Assembly (NCBI GenBank): GCA_009746045.1
Contig: RPFO01000363.1
Location: 45,001 to 105,000 of the forward strand
Direction: 5' to 3'
DNA from: Mesostigma viride
Lineage: Eukaryota > Streptophyta > Mesostigmatophyceae > Mesostigmatales > Mesostigmataceae
Length of the DNA: 60,000 bases
Within the stretch, counting starts at the first letter, position 1. Every line of letters begins with the position of its first letter. This document shows positions 1-10,679 of this stretch, one piece after another. The notes beneath the pieces were generated by a model. That model had not been told where the DNA came from, searched no databases, and saw nothing but the letters and a program-made list of their open reading frames with translations. The translations under genes and the position numbers were made by a program.

Positions 1-85
1 TGAATGGTTGAGTTACTGCACTTTCTAACCCAACAAAGGTATTGATAGTTAATTTCTAACCTAAAAATTTTTCCCCTGTGGAGCA

Positions 86-598
86 TTAAGCCGCGCGGCC
101 CCGCGGCTTCCAAGGCCCGAGCTGATGGTCAGCTCTCGGCCTACTGCACCAGCCCCGTCTTGGCAACGATGTCTAGTCCGACGGCATCCGCGTTTATTTC
201 TGGGTCCAGCCCTTGTAACGCGGATGCCAAGGCCACGGCAGGGAGAGCCCAAGTGTGGATGATTGACTGTGGCGCCAGCTCCCCGCCCCACATGTCTCCC
301 CGCCGGGATGACTCCAACGTCCTCAATGATGTGAAGCATCGCATCTCCCGCTCAGGTGGCTCGCTCTTCAAAGTCGGACAGGTCGCCCTGCATCTCCTGC
401 TTCTGCTGGGCACTGCAGTAGTGCAGGTAGAGGACGCGCTCTACGTCCCCACCCTCACGGCGCGCTTCCTGTCTGTCAGCCAGGTTTTTGAAGTTGGTCA
501 TGAGGTGGACTTGACCAACGTGCCGTCTCCCTCAACAGTGGCGGGCAACCCCGCGAGCTGCGTGACGGCATCTATCTGCCTGGGGACCGACCCATGTT
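86..598 (+). pseudogene. Copia-type gag-protease fragment, left arm of a palindrome
   Basis: The plus strand reads as the gag-protease junction of a Ty1/Copia polyprotein, with the retropepsin start VWMIDCGASSPPHMSP and the downstream block LTARFLSVSQVFEVGHEVD. In the family the active site is D-S/T-G; here it is D-C-G, so this copy is probably inactive. No integrase, reverse transcriptase or LTR is present. The segment is mirrored by a diverged copy on the opposite strand (599-1112), with the symmetry centre near 598-599. The family call is firm. It is unclear whether the fragment was ever part of a complete element here. Confidence 0.72.
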
Positions 599-1112
599 GC
601 CAGTACATAGTTCGGCACCCCGCGCAGCAGGTAGATGTGGTCACGCAGCTCGAGGGGTTGCCAGCCACCGTTGAGGGAGATGCGCAGGGTGGTGAAGTCC
701 ACCTCGTGGCCAGCTTCAAAAACCTGGCTGACAGACAGGAGGCGCGCTGTGAGGTTGGGGATGTATAGCGCGTCCTCTAGCTGCACGACTATAGTGTCCA
801 GCAGGAGATGCAGGGTGCCGTGTCCGCGCGCTAGCAGCGAGCCGCCCGAGCCGGAGATGGGAAGCTTCACATCATGGAGGACGTTGAAGTCATCTCGGTG
901 GGGAGACATTTGGCAGCTGGCGCCACTGTCAATCACCCACACTTGGGCTCTCTCTGCCTTGTTGGCCTTGGCATCCGCGTTGAAGGGGCTGGACCCAGCA
1001 ATAAACGCGGATGCTGTCGGACCAGGCGTTGTTGCCGAGACGGTGCTGGTGCCATAGGTCGAGAGCTGACCACCAGCTCGGGCCTTGGAAGCCGTGCGGC
1101 CATGCGGCTTAA
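599..1112 (-). pseudogene. Copia-type gag-protease fragment, right arm of a palindrome
   Basis: The minus strand carries the better preserved copy of the same Copia fragment. The protease start is VWVIDSGASCQMSPHRDD, with the canonical D-S-G catalytic triplet, and the block LTARLLSVSQVFEAGHEVD follows. Reading breaks off at the palindrome centre before any integrase or reverse transcriptase region, so it cannot encode a full polyprotein. The two arms differ by many substitutions and small indels, so the inverted duplication is not recent. Confidence 0.75.
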
Positions 1113-1527
1113 GGGAGGTCTACGCGGGAACCATCCCGGGAACCATCCCCAGTGGATGCCCGCACGCAGAGGGGGAAGATGACACTGGTTCTGTGCCGGT
1201 GTACGTATCGGCCAGCGCAGCAGTTGCATGGGTGTGAAGAGTGTGCCCGTTAACACAGGATGCACGCATCCATCACGGTTATTCCATCTACTACCGATGG
1301 GGCTTAGTTAATTATGCATGGGGCCCAGACTTAGTATGTCCATCCTTATAGCCCCGCTGACTGAGTTGTGAATGCAATGTTATGGCAGAAGAGCCGCAAA
1401 GGACATTTTGCAAAACTAGGAACCGCAAATCTTTGGATGCCTCATCCTGGGATAGCACCGCCAGATCCCATTCTCACGCGCCCACACACCCATCTGTGTG
1501 GTCGCGTGTTTACCTACATGCCTACAT
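1113..1527. other. No gene seen
   Basis: Unique-looking sequence between the Copia palindrome and the AACC satellite. There is no convincing exon, RNA gene or terminal repeat. If the AP-3 delta gene extends upstream in this window, this stretch is intronic. Confidence 0.4.
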
Positions 1528-1792
1528 AACCAACCAACCAACCAACCAACCAACCAACCAACCAACCAACCAACCAACCAACCAACCAACCAACCAACCA
1601 ACCAACCAACCAACCAACCAACCAACCAACCAACCAACCAACCAACCAACCAACCAACCAACCAACCAACCAACCAACCAACCAACCAACCAACCAACCA
1701 ACCAACCAACCAACCAACCAACCAACCAACCAACCAACCAACCAACCAACCAACCAACCAACCAACCAACCAACCAACCAACCAACCAACCA
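1528..1792. repeat. (AACC)n microsatellite
   Basis: About 265 bp of almost uninterrupted tetranucleotide AACC, decaying into CCCA-rich sequence up to about 1855. It lies just before an AP-3 delta exon, so it is probably intronic. The long Asn-Gln-Pro-Thr reading frames across it are a by-product of a stop-free tetranucleotide. Confidence 0.97.
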
Positions 1793-1935
1793 GCCACTCA
1801 TCCAGCCATCAACCCACCCATCCAACCCCCCACCCACCCATCCACCCAACCACCCGCTTAAACTCCTATCCCCATATGCCTACCTGCCTGCCTGTTCCTG
1901 CCTCCCTCGGTGCGGGCCTCCCTTGGTGTGTGCAG

Positions 1936-4681
1936 ATGCTGGCATCAGCCGCATGGCTGGTGGGTGAGCTGGCGCCGTTGGCCACACGACGGGAGCGCCT
2001 GCTGCACGCCATGCTGCTGTCACCTGTCACATCGCTGCCCTGCCACGTGCAGCACATCTGGCTGGGGGCCGTGCTCAAGGTGCGGGATGAGAAAGCTCTC
2101 ACGCTCCTCCGCGCTCTCTCTGTGTTGCACCCCCCCGTCACCTATTAAACCCCCTATAATCTTGTGTTTTACAACCTTGTTCTTGGCAGCTCGAATGTAT
2201 GTTTGTCATCTTCCTGTCTACCTCTGGGACCCTCCACTGTTGGCACCTGCTGATGCTCGCACGCCCTAGCAACTTGTTCTAACAGTGTTTGTCACGTTTC
2301 ATTCCTTGCACTGGGTACTGTGCGTCTGCCGTGGACCAGCATGTAGGCTTGTTGCTGCTCCTTGTCCTCTTGCGCAGTCCTCAGGATAACATATCCTGGC
2401 TTGTGTTCAGATTACTGTACGGAGTGTGGGGCATCTCATCAGATACTCTGGGGTCCGGCCAGCAGCGCCCTTAGTGGACCATTTATGACGGCATTCTATC
2501 ATAGTACACTACATGGTGGTATGTATTTATAGACACACAAAACGGGTATGACCTATGTATTCGATGTACTAGGTATTGCACCCTATGTATTCGATGTACT
2601 AGGTATTGCACGGGTATGACTAAGTCTGCACCATGCAGGCTTCCCTTAATGCAGGCTTCCCTTGTACGCATGCGCAGGAGTCACGTATGCCAATAAGCAG
2701 CATGTTGTGCATGTTTATGATGGCGCCTGCGAGCGCAAGGCCCCCGATTGCGGGACGTCCAGGTGGGCTGTTTGAGCCACTAGACCGCACCAAGCCATGA
2801 CAGTCGCCCGCAGACGCCACAACAAGGTCGGGAAAAAGGGTTTGCCATTCGAGGCCGTCGCAAGGGTTGGTCAGTTTTATCAGCTTGTCTCCCTTTCTTG
2901 GCACCGCCTGTCCTTGCGTTTGCCGCACAATGATGTGTTGAACGTGTGATGGATGGGTTGCATGTGTGGATGTGTTCCCGGCTGGGAACGGGCCTCAGAT
3001 ATTTCTGGCATCGGCCACCGTGGGCCTCCCCTCGTCGCGACAAGCGGCCACAAGCGAGGCCGGCGCCAACACGGCCTCCTCGGGCATCAACGTGGGCGAA
3101 GCAGCGGCACAAGCAGCCGCTCTCTCATCTGTTTCCACCGCGGCCGGTACCTCATCTGTTTCCTCCACAGCCCTTTCCACCACTGTTTCTCCCTCGAGTC
3201 GCGCACCAAATGCAGCTGTCCTCCATGATGTCTCGTGCGGCGCCGTCCCGGACGTTGATGGCTCGCCACACGCCAGCCATGACCATGCGGTGTGGCGCGC
3301 CATGGTGGGCGACATGGCGCGCCGCGTCAACGGCGAGGTGCGGAAGTTCCTCTCCAGCTGCCACCTGGCGGTGCAGGAGCGCGCGGCAGTGGTCCACAAC
3401 GTGACCCGCTCGGTGGATGGCCTTTGCGTGTGCTGCTGCACGAGGCAGCCACTGCGGACGGGGGGCCAGGGCTCCAGCAGCGTCCGTGGCAGCTCTGGAA
3501 GTGATGGCACAACAGCTGGCGCCAGTACTGGCAATCGTGCCAGTACTGGCAACGGTGGTGGCGCCAGGTCCAGCGGCGAGGGCCCCAGTGGCAGCCGCGT
3601 TGCTGGTGACGGTTCCAGCATCATACAAGCCAGGGATGACGTTAGTTCTGCTGACATTGGCGCGGATGTGCTCGTGGGGGGCGCGATGGCGGAGGGCAGT
3701 ACTCATGGACACGACCACGGGTGCCGAGACAGCCCCGTGGGTGGGCCCACGAAGGAGGCACCCGCTGTGGTTGATGCGTGTGTGCTAGCTGCCGCAGGCA
3801 CTGTGGCAGCCAGCACAGGGGCGGTGACGGGACGTGCTGACACAGCGGATGGCTGCGGTATGGCCACGGGTGGGACTAGTGACATCACGACAGGTGGCGG
3901 CGATGCAACTGCCAGCGATCCAACAGGTGGCGATGAGGCAGGTGGCAATGAGACAGCTGGCGTGCCGGGAGGCAGAAACAAGCACGGGTGCCCTGCGGAC
4001 GATGATATGGGCCGTAGTGCGGATGCAGGCGGCGCAGCGCCGCTTGCGGGCGATGGATGCGGTGCGGGGGACAATGAGAATGGCCAGGGGGGTGACAGGG
4101 AGGGCGGCGCTGCTTGCAGTAGTGCTGGTGCTGATTTTATCGGCACAGGTCCTGGCGGTGGTGGCCATGGCGACAATGATGATGACGTGGTTGGTGGCGC
4201 GGACAGTGCCAGCAATCGCGCGGGTCCCGCGTACGTGTCCCTGGCAGGGTGCCAGCTGTACCAGTTCCTGACGTGCCTGCGCTCGCTGTTTGCGGACGAG
4301 ATGTTAGGCGAGCTGGCGGGGGACAACACCGTGCGTTCGGGGACAACTGCGGACGTTGCCGCAGATACAGGAGCAACAGCAGCAGCAGCGGCGGCGGCGG
4401 CAGCAGCAGGATCAACCGCAGCAGGAAACGCAGCAGGAGCAACAGCCTCAGTGGGGGCAGGAACCAGCATGCATGAGGGTGATGGCGGTGACTCTGTTGG
4501 AGGTCACCATGCCGGCGGCGCTGACGTTCCCGTGGATGAGATTGAGGACGAGAGTGATGATGATGACGAGGGAAGCGTGGGTGGGGAGGGAGGGGTGCTG
4601 TCTGCGTGGGGTCTCTTTGTCCCCCCCACGCTGAACCTGTCGCTGGTGCAGCCGACGGAGATGGAGAAGCAGCGCATGCAG
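1936..4681 (+). CDS. AP-3 complex subunit delta (delta-adaptin), partial, two exons
   Basis: The large AP-3 subunit acts in clathrin-independent sorting from Golgi and endosomes to vacuoles or lysosome-related organelles. Exon A (1936-2079, 48 codons, acceptor tgtgcag, donor gtgcgg) reads SAAWLVGEL and [15 protein letters not shown], matching the adaptin alpha-solenoid stretch that in animal AP3D1 reads AAAWICGEF and LPGHIQ. Exon B (2999-4681, 561 codons, donor gtgagc) joins in phase 0, continues IFLASATVG, and carries [13 protein letters not shown], then [15 protein letters not shown] and [14 protein letters not shown]. These correspond to the conserved LEVQERA, LFAGELNP and VPEGLDL blocks. 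Between the VQERA and LFADE blocks lie about 270 residues of Gly/Ala/Thr/Asp-rich linker that the family lacks. N-terminal exons must lie left of the window. A weak candidate last exon is 4904-4969 (acceptor tatccag, in phase, stop TAG). Confidence 0.82.
2533..2610. repeat. 33-bp tandem duplication in AP-3 delta intron
   Basis: A roughly 33 bp unit containing tatgtattcgatgtactagg occurs twice head to tail, inside the intron between the two AP-3 delta exons. It has no coding role. Confidence 0.8.
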
Positions 4682-5200
4682 GTGAGCAAGGGCCATCGCT
4701 TGTCTGTTTTGTTCTTTTGGGCGGTTCGCGGCAGTTGTAAGGGAGACGCAGAAGATGCGGGTGGGTGGGCGTCGCTGGCTACGCAGTTCCTGTGGGTGAA
4801 GCCTCGCTAGCTACGTAATCCTTACTTGGTTCTTGTGGGTGAAGCAGATGTCACTAGTGTGCTTCTTGTGGGCTGCGGGCTGCTCTTGACCTGTTGTATC
4901 CAGGATCAACATTTGTTACACTGGACGCGCTTGTTCCCACCAGGGTTAGTTCTCACCACCTGGCGGTAGGACACGTTAAGGTTGTTGGAACGCCGCACCC
5001 GTAGTGATAACCTTCGAGAGAGGTTTGTGGTCGTTACCAAGTGTAAGAGTGGCGCCATGTCACACCAAGCGCGTAATGGTCATCACCGCACACGTGTGTG
5101 AACTCGATGCCTTATTCCAATATCGACTGACAGCCCATGCATGCACATAGAGTGTTTGAGTAAAGTATTTGTGGTATATTAATTAATTCAAATTTTAGTT
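4682..5200. other. 3' flank or intron of AP-3 delta; no clear gene
   Basis: Apart from the weak terminal-exon candidate at 4904-4969 there is nothing recognisable. The left margin of the nested TTAA elements begins near 5200. A short TTAATTAA tract at about 5179 resembles the tails of SINE-like repeats elsewhere in the window. Confidence 0.35.
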
Positions 5201-5216
5201 CATCTCATGCTATACC

Positions 5217-7130
5217 TTAAGGGGACTCGGCGCGGCGAATATTTTCCGCGCCAAAAAAATTCCGCGGTACCCTCCGTACCGTGAAAAGTGGGTGCACGGT
5301 GCGCGCACCCCTTGCGGAAGTGGCCATGGTGACTGCTTTTAGACGAAACGTGACAAATCTGGCTCGCGGAAAGCAGAAAAAATGCTCGATTCTTGGAGAA
5401 AATTAGTTACTGATTCTAATTTATGGTGGGATAGTTGCGATCTATAATGTCGCGGGCTCTTTTTCTTTACCATCGGCAGGGGGGGTCCGGCCTGAATTTC
5501 TGTCGGGATGAATAAAGTATAATGGATGCCTGCAGGTGTGATTGTCGATTGTTGCCAGTTTTGATGGTCCTAATGGAAGCTAGTTTAATGATGTTTCTAA
5601 AGCCGTAAAAATTCCCGCTGCTATCTTTACCTTTCCCGTCATTTTGCGGTAAGATAACATTAGGCCTGCGCGATGCGCGCCCGACCTCTCCATGAAAGGG
5701 TGGCCTTTCTTGTGCGCCTGGGCACGAATAAATGCCCGTTATGGTACGTTCTTGTATTAAACGTCCTAAGATAGCGCTTTCCTGCTTTCTTAGCTCGTTG
5801 AGCGTAAGCTTTTTGCCTTCTTTCCGGCCAGATGCAGCCATGAACTTGCGGGTCCTGGCGCTGCATCGCTAGATTCCTGGATGTTTTTTAGCAAGTTCGT
5901 CTGTGACGTGGCTGGCTTGCTGCAGCGCGTGGCCCACAACCTGTCGGGAAGGTGTAATGCTTTTATTTCCATGCTTCTCTGAAAATTCTTTTGCTTTATA
6001 GACAGTTGTGTTCGAGGAAATTCACGCGGTCTTCCTAAGCAGCGGCATCATTTTCCCCAGACACTGACGAGCTGGCACCTGTCTCCTAAAGAAAGTGGCT
6101 CGTGCTTGTTAGAAAGGAGGCAGTGTGCATTTTGCGGGACACAATGCTTTGGTGGCACATGCGTCAGGTAGGTTGTTCCAATGGTCTCTTCACCTTTCCC
6201 ACTGAGTAAATGATAGCCTTTGTCATGCTAACCAGAGCAGCTAGCCACAGGTTGGCTGGATAAAAAGTCAGCTTATTTTCTCTTTATATACTGCGTGTGT
6301 GGTCCTCCACATGTCCGGCTTGTTGGGCATTTTGGAACAGGGTTTTTAATGTGTTGTTGGGTGGAACAACTTGGTTGTTGGCACAAAATCACACATTATT
6401 AGCCTGAGATAGGCATGACATATGCTGCTCAGGCGTGTCGTCCTACCAGCCTTGTTGTTAAGGGTAGACTCACAAGGCTGGCTGTGCCGATGGAGGGGTG
6501 GGGCGTATGACGCTCCGGACATCCTCCTCACACTCCGTGATCAAAGTGGGCATGTTTTTGGGTGTCTAGGGTAGCAAAACAGATGTCATTTTGGCTCAGC
6601 ACTAGCTCAATTCTCTTTTAGCGTCTACCCAGGTGGCATCACAGGAAAATCAATAACTTGAGCTACGCTTGTCAGAATGAGCTCAAACTTTGGGGTTGTG
6701 TTTCCCCCCACTCAGTGGAATATCGCATGTATGGATGACCCAATCTGATGTGTTAATGTTTGATTTTTTTTTTGGGGCTCAAAAAAGTACCCATTTTGCG
6801 GGAAAATTAATAACTCAAACAAATGTGACCATTTTGGCCATGTAAATAGCCCAGCTTTGAAAAAAGTGGGGGAACTTTGCAGGTATGTATGGGCAGGTCA
6901 TTTAGACAAGTGGTTTGTCTTGGGCAAAATATCTCATAAATAGCGTCTTTTTCTATTTTTAGCTCGCCACCGGTGCGTGGTTGGGGGTAGTACCCCCAAC
7001 AAGTGGTGGTATGAATGTCCAAACATCATATTTATGGTACCCAATCATCACTAGATGGTTCCCATGTGCATTGGAACTGATACTCACTAAAGTCTGTTTT
7101 TCAGGCTTTTGGACGTGCGAGTCCCCTTAA
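5217..7130. mobile_element. DNA-transposon-like element with TTAA flanks, 1.9 kb
   Basis: The segment 5221-7126 starts with ggggactcg and ends with cgagtcccc, a perfect 9-bp terminal inverted repeat flanked on both sides by TTAA (5217-5220 and 7127-7130). A TTAA target duplication is typical of the piggyBac, Kolobok and Sola3 superfamilies. I cannot choose among them because no transposase was recognised. The interior is AT-rich compared with nearby exons. The longest frame is 5467-5841 on the minus strand (124 codons, starts MAASGRKEGKK), of unknown function. It is probably a non-autonomous or decayed element. Confidence 0.6.
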
Positions 7131-7209
7131 CATCACCGTAGCACTTAGTTAATTAATTAAACTCGCGATCCCATTGGGGTATTTGTGGTATATGCTACGG
7201 TGATGTTAA
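7127..7209. mobile_element. 75-bp mini-element with 13-bp inverted ends and TTAA flanks
   Basis: Directly abutting the larger element, 7131-7205 begins catcaccgtagca and ends with its exact reverse complement. It is again bordered by TTAA on both sides, sharing 7127-7130 with its neighbour, with the second TTAA at 7206-7209. The interior contains TTAATTAATTAA. The outer sequences 5202-5216 and 7210-7224 are also inverted repeats of each other (14 of 15 bases), so three inverted-repeat layers are nested here. Confidence 0.55.
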
Positions 7210-7224
7210 GATATAGCATGAGAT

Positions 7225-7627
7225 TATTTACAATTTCACATTCTCTACCTTTTGAAATGTGGCACTGTACAATCGTTGAGCCTGCCTGTTTTCTAGCCCA
7301 ACAATTAGTATTAATCATCATCGTGCATCATTTGTTTCTTTAGTTATCGCCGCTGTACTCTGTGATGCACATGGGTACTGTAAGGAGACAATTTTACAGG
7401 TACTCACAAGGTACTTGCCTGTGCACTCGTGGTTATTTCCTTCTTTGCAGAACGTGGCACGCCAGACCCTGGCATCCCATCGAGAGAAGCACAAGCTCTA
7501 CTACCTGCCACAACAGGCATCAGTCAGCCGGGCATAGCCCTGAATTGTACTTGCATGCAAGCTGTGATCGGCAGCTACCAGCGTGTAATCAATTAATGAT
7601 CAACAAAGAGTACCGACCAACTAACTA
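7225..7627. other. No gene seen
   Basis: Moderately AT-rich spacer between the nested elements and the next repeat cluster. There is a short plus-strand open frame (7362-7628) but no codon or family signal, and I would not call it a gene. Confidence 0.35.
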
Positions 7628-7910
7628 ATTAGATAACGGCGTAACATGTAGACTGCATGCGTTACGTGAGCATAGTCCTCAATGAAGTGGGTGGTGGAAT
7701 GGAATTAATGAATTGATTAAATTATCACGTAGACTGCGTCACGTGGGTACCAATAAAGGAACCTTTACCCCTGTACACAATGAGAATTAAGGAGGGAGGG
7801 CGCCCTAGCTTCGCGCGAGCTCGCCATGCCTAATGTGGGCAGGACACAGAGCGCTATCTCCGCATCATGGTGCAGGCGCAACATGGTGGGTGCAATAATT
7901 CAAAATTGAA
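7628..7910 (+). mobile_element. SINE-like repeat, GTCACGTG family, two fragments
   Basis: It contains the signature gactgcgtcacgtgggt next to an AT-rich tail (attaatgaattgattaaa), then ggaacc and the block ggagggagggcgccctagct. The same order recurs at 10680-10900 and in part at 13411-13440. The 10.7 kb copy has ggttcaaccct, which fits the RNA polymerase III B box. That suggests a SINE, but no A box was found. Confidence 0.5.
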
Positions 7911-9452
7911 AGCTTCGGCCTGTCAAAAGCTGCTGACCCCGGTAACTATCGGGGTGTCTGCCTCCAGAGCGCCGCGCTGAAGGTCTTCATGCGCATGATG
8001 CTGCATGCAGGCTCCGCGCCGCGCTGGACCCTCACCTGGGTGAGTCTCAGATGGGTTTCCGTCGTGGCTGTAACACTGCCATGGCTGTATTTGTGGCGCG
8101 CCGGTTGATGGAGGAGGTGCGTCGCATTTGCCCTGGTGGTTTTCCGCTGGTCTTCATTTTTGTTGACTATATCAAGGCTTCACGAGACTATCACGTGACG
8201 CAGTCACGTGTCTATTAATTAATATCAAGGCTTTCGACACGGTCCTCTGGGAGGCTCTTTGGGCCATCTTAGCTCTGGACCGTGTGCCCCCAGCGTTTAT
8301 TGCTGCCATTCGCCGGCTGTATGAGGGCTCACAGGCAGTAGTGCGGACTGCGGAGGGCACCACCCCACCATTTCCCCTTCACCACGGGGTGTGGCAAGGT
8401 TGTGTCCTGTCCCCATACCTGTTCATTATTGTCGTGGATCACGTCATGCGCCAGGCACATGCACGCTTTACTGCTCTTAAGGGGTTCGAGCCCAGCTTGG
8501 ACATCGTTAACGAGCGCGAACACGGCGGCGGTGGCCCTGGCTACCGTCTTGACCGACCTGATTTATGCGGATGATACCACCCTCATTGAGCGCCCTGAGC
8601 ACATTCAGACCTGGCTGGACTGTCTGGGCTTGGAGGCGAGGGCGGTGGGGTTGGAGATTAGTGTCAAAACTGAGGCGATGGTGATTGGGGCTACCAGTCG
8701 CCCGCCGCTGCCGCGGCTGCTAGACGGGACGGAGGTCCAGTTCCGTGATCGCTTCAAACTGCTGGGGAGCATGCTCCCTGACACCGCCGACGATGTGGAC
8801 ATCCGCATCGGCCTGGCCTGGGCCCGGCATCGTTCGCTCAAAACCTACTGGCACTGGAAGGGCCTGGGCGAGCACCGCAAGCGCATGCATGCTCCTCAAG
8901 GTCCTGGTCCTCACGGTGCTCACCTATGGCGCCGAGGCATGGACGCTCACGGACATGCTGGCCCCCAAGCTAGACGGCACGGTAACCAGGATGCTTCGTC
9001 AGGCCCTGAATGTAGGGTTTTCCACGCATAGGTCTTTAGAATCTTTGTACCAGGGCATGCCTCGCATTTCGGACGAGATTAGACAGCGTAGGATAGCATT
9101 GGTAGGACATCTTGCTCGCACCAGCCAGGTAGACACCGACCTCGGTCTAGTGGCCGGCCCCCAGCGGCTTGGCCAGCCAGGGCGGCATATCCTGACCTGG
9201 CCTGGCCCCAAGGACATACCTGAGAAGGTAGGCAAACATGTCATGACCTACCCACAGCAGTTGCTGGCCGACCTAGTGGTCCCAGCCCCGTTTGAACACC
9301 GCATTCGATCACTCCCTCTCTCTTGCTTGGACTGCTATGCAGAACAAGAAGAGGTGTCCAGAAGACGATTGTCCAGGCGCCCACACGCCCGCCCCTGTGG
9401 GCAAGGCCCCCCCCGCCCCCAAGAGGAACTGAAGGGGCGCTTTGCTGAGTAA
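7910..9452 (+). pseudogene. Non-LTR (LINE) reverse transcriptase, frameshifted
   Basis: The reverse transcriptase core is readable across several frames: DPGNYRGVCLQSAALKVF, MGFRRGCNTAMAVF, motif A FVDYIKAFDTVLW (broken by an insertion), motif B GVWQGCVLSPYLF, motif C LIYADDTTLI, motif D GLEISVKTEAM and the C-terminal block VLTYGAEAWTLT. The aspartates of motifs A and C are present. Frame changes near 8010, 8505 and 8890 and the insertion at 8181-8221 make it a dead copy. No endonuclease domain remains upstream. It belongs to a large non-LTR clade; I would not name the clade from this much sequence. Confidence 0.85.
8169..8233. mobile_element. 41-bp insertion with 12-bp target duplication in RT motif A
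   Basis: The 12-mer atatcaaggctt occurs at 8169-8180 and 8222-8233 and brackets 41 bp that interrupt the codons of the motif A sequence YIKAFD. The insert contains atcacgtgacgcagtcacgtg followed by attaatta, the same end motif seen at about 7728, 10680, 13414 and 58632. It looks like a severely truncated copy of the GTCACGTG SINE-like family with a genuine target-site duplication. Confidence 0.75.
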
Positions 9453-9959
9453 AGTAGTTAGGGTTTTCTAGATTAGATTAGCTTAGAGTTAGACTAGTTC
9501 ACGTTTCGCGGCTTCGCCCACCTCACATCCATCCAGCAATGGAATATGTGCTACATGATGATCTCCCAACGAGTCATGTTATAATACTACTATAATATAA
9601 TGTAATATAATTTAATTTAATTTAATTTAATGTCAAAAGCTATAGCCCTCAGCCTAGAGGTCGACTGTAGCAGTAATTAGTTAATTAATTAATTAATTAA
9701 TAGACTATAGCAGTAGTGTATCGACTAGCTGACGTGGCCCTGCATGCCCATGTGCCCATGTATGCCTCTGATGGGACCCACACCAGATTATAATATGCAC
9801 TAGCGGTCAAGTAGTCAGAAGCCATGCTTTGACCATGTAGGGAGTTACTTTCTGATGAGAAGCCATGAATTAGTTAATTTATTAATTATTACGTACGGCG
9901 CCAGTACCTTAATAATATAATACCTTATTACATACCTCTGTGGGGATCGAGGGTATGTA
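9453..9959. repeat. AT-rich spacer with TTAA-type tails and a dispersed repeat
   Basis: It holds short runs of taatttaatttaat (about 9600-9630), attaattaattaattaa (about 9680), and a segment around 9750-9870 (agaagccatgctttgaccatgtagg...) that recurs, diverged, at about 10960-11070, 13210-13320 and 13720-13830, in both orientations. No coding signal. Confidence 0.5.
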
Positions 9960-10582
9960 ACACATATACCTGAGAACCACCACCACCACCCCTCGATCCG
10001 CCATCGCAGCACAGGTCCAGCAACAGATCTATGCTCAATAGCCTCCGCGAGGAGGCCGAGCTCGACAAGCGCAGCCTTAACGTCATCGTCAAGCGCTTCG
10101 ACCTGGTGGACGGAAAACTCCGAGAAGCTTGCACCGGCCGGGTTGCGAACAAAATCATTGCCCCCATGGCCCTCATTGGTGAGAGCTCTGAGCTCTCAAG
10201 CTGGAGGCCCTCTGCCTTCCCGGCTCGCGGGACCGGTAAGGCGGGACGTACTGCCTCCGCTGCTGCTCGGCTCTTTGAGAACATGGCAGACAAGCTTTCA
10301 TTTAAAATTCCTCAGACGTCACTTGTAAGCGGCTCAAGAGGACTCCAGGCTACACTCTAGCTGGACGACGACTTGATGTACCCTGGCGCAGCAACAAGGG
10401 CGGCGGGAGCTTTGGCCGACCTACCTCCAGTTCCGGCAGACAGCGGCAGGGAAGAGGCCGGCGTACTGGAGGGGGCGGTCATCTACGTCGACCCTGGCAA
10501 GCTCCCTGGCAAGCGACCCCGTTGCCCCAGCACCATCAGCAAAACCAGCCTAGGGGACTATAGCAGTAGAAGTGTAGAATAG
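9960..10582 (+). pseudogene. L1-type ORF1 remnant
   Basis: The frame LDKRSLNVIVKRFDLVDG resembles the RRM-like strand of LINE ORF1 proteins. After a stop at 10358-10360 the same frame continues LDDDL, matching the TLDDDLTPAQ block of the better preserved ORF1 at 56.2-57.4 kb. Near its end LEGAVIYVDPGKLPG, read with the preceding YW in another frame, matches YWRGGDLMINHKMW of that copy. In the family ORF1p is an RNA-binding chaperone. The copy is broken by a stop and a frameshift. Confidence 0.6.
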
Positions 10583-10615
10583 TAAGGCTTAGTAGCCAAC
10601 GGGGGGCCCATGTAC

Positions 10616-10617
<2 letters not shown>

Positions 10618-10679
<62 letters not shown>
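10618..10679. repeat. (AAT)n microsatellite
   Basis: About 60 bp of AAT trinucleotide ending exactly at a gcacgtgattgcgtcacgtg motif, so it may represent the expanded tail of the following SINE-like repeat. Confidence 0.95.

Noticed and set aside
1382-2148. Open frames of Asn-Gln-Pro-Thr and Gly-Trp-Leu-Val repeats
   Set aside because: They are translations of the (AACC)n microsatellite, open because the 4-bp unit has no stop codon.
3703-4470. Minus-strand 255-codon Pro/Ser/Ala-rich frame
   Set aside because: Shadow of the GC-rich AP-3 delta exon on the other strand.
4904-4969. Terminal exon of AP-3 delta (in phase, stop TAG)
   Set aside because: Only 21 residues with no family similarity; splice signals alone are too weak, so it was left as a mention, not a feature.
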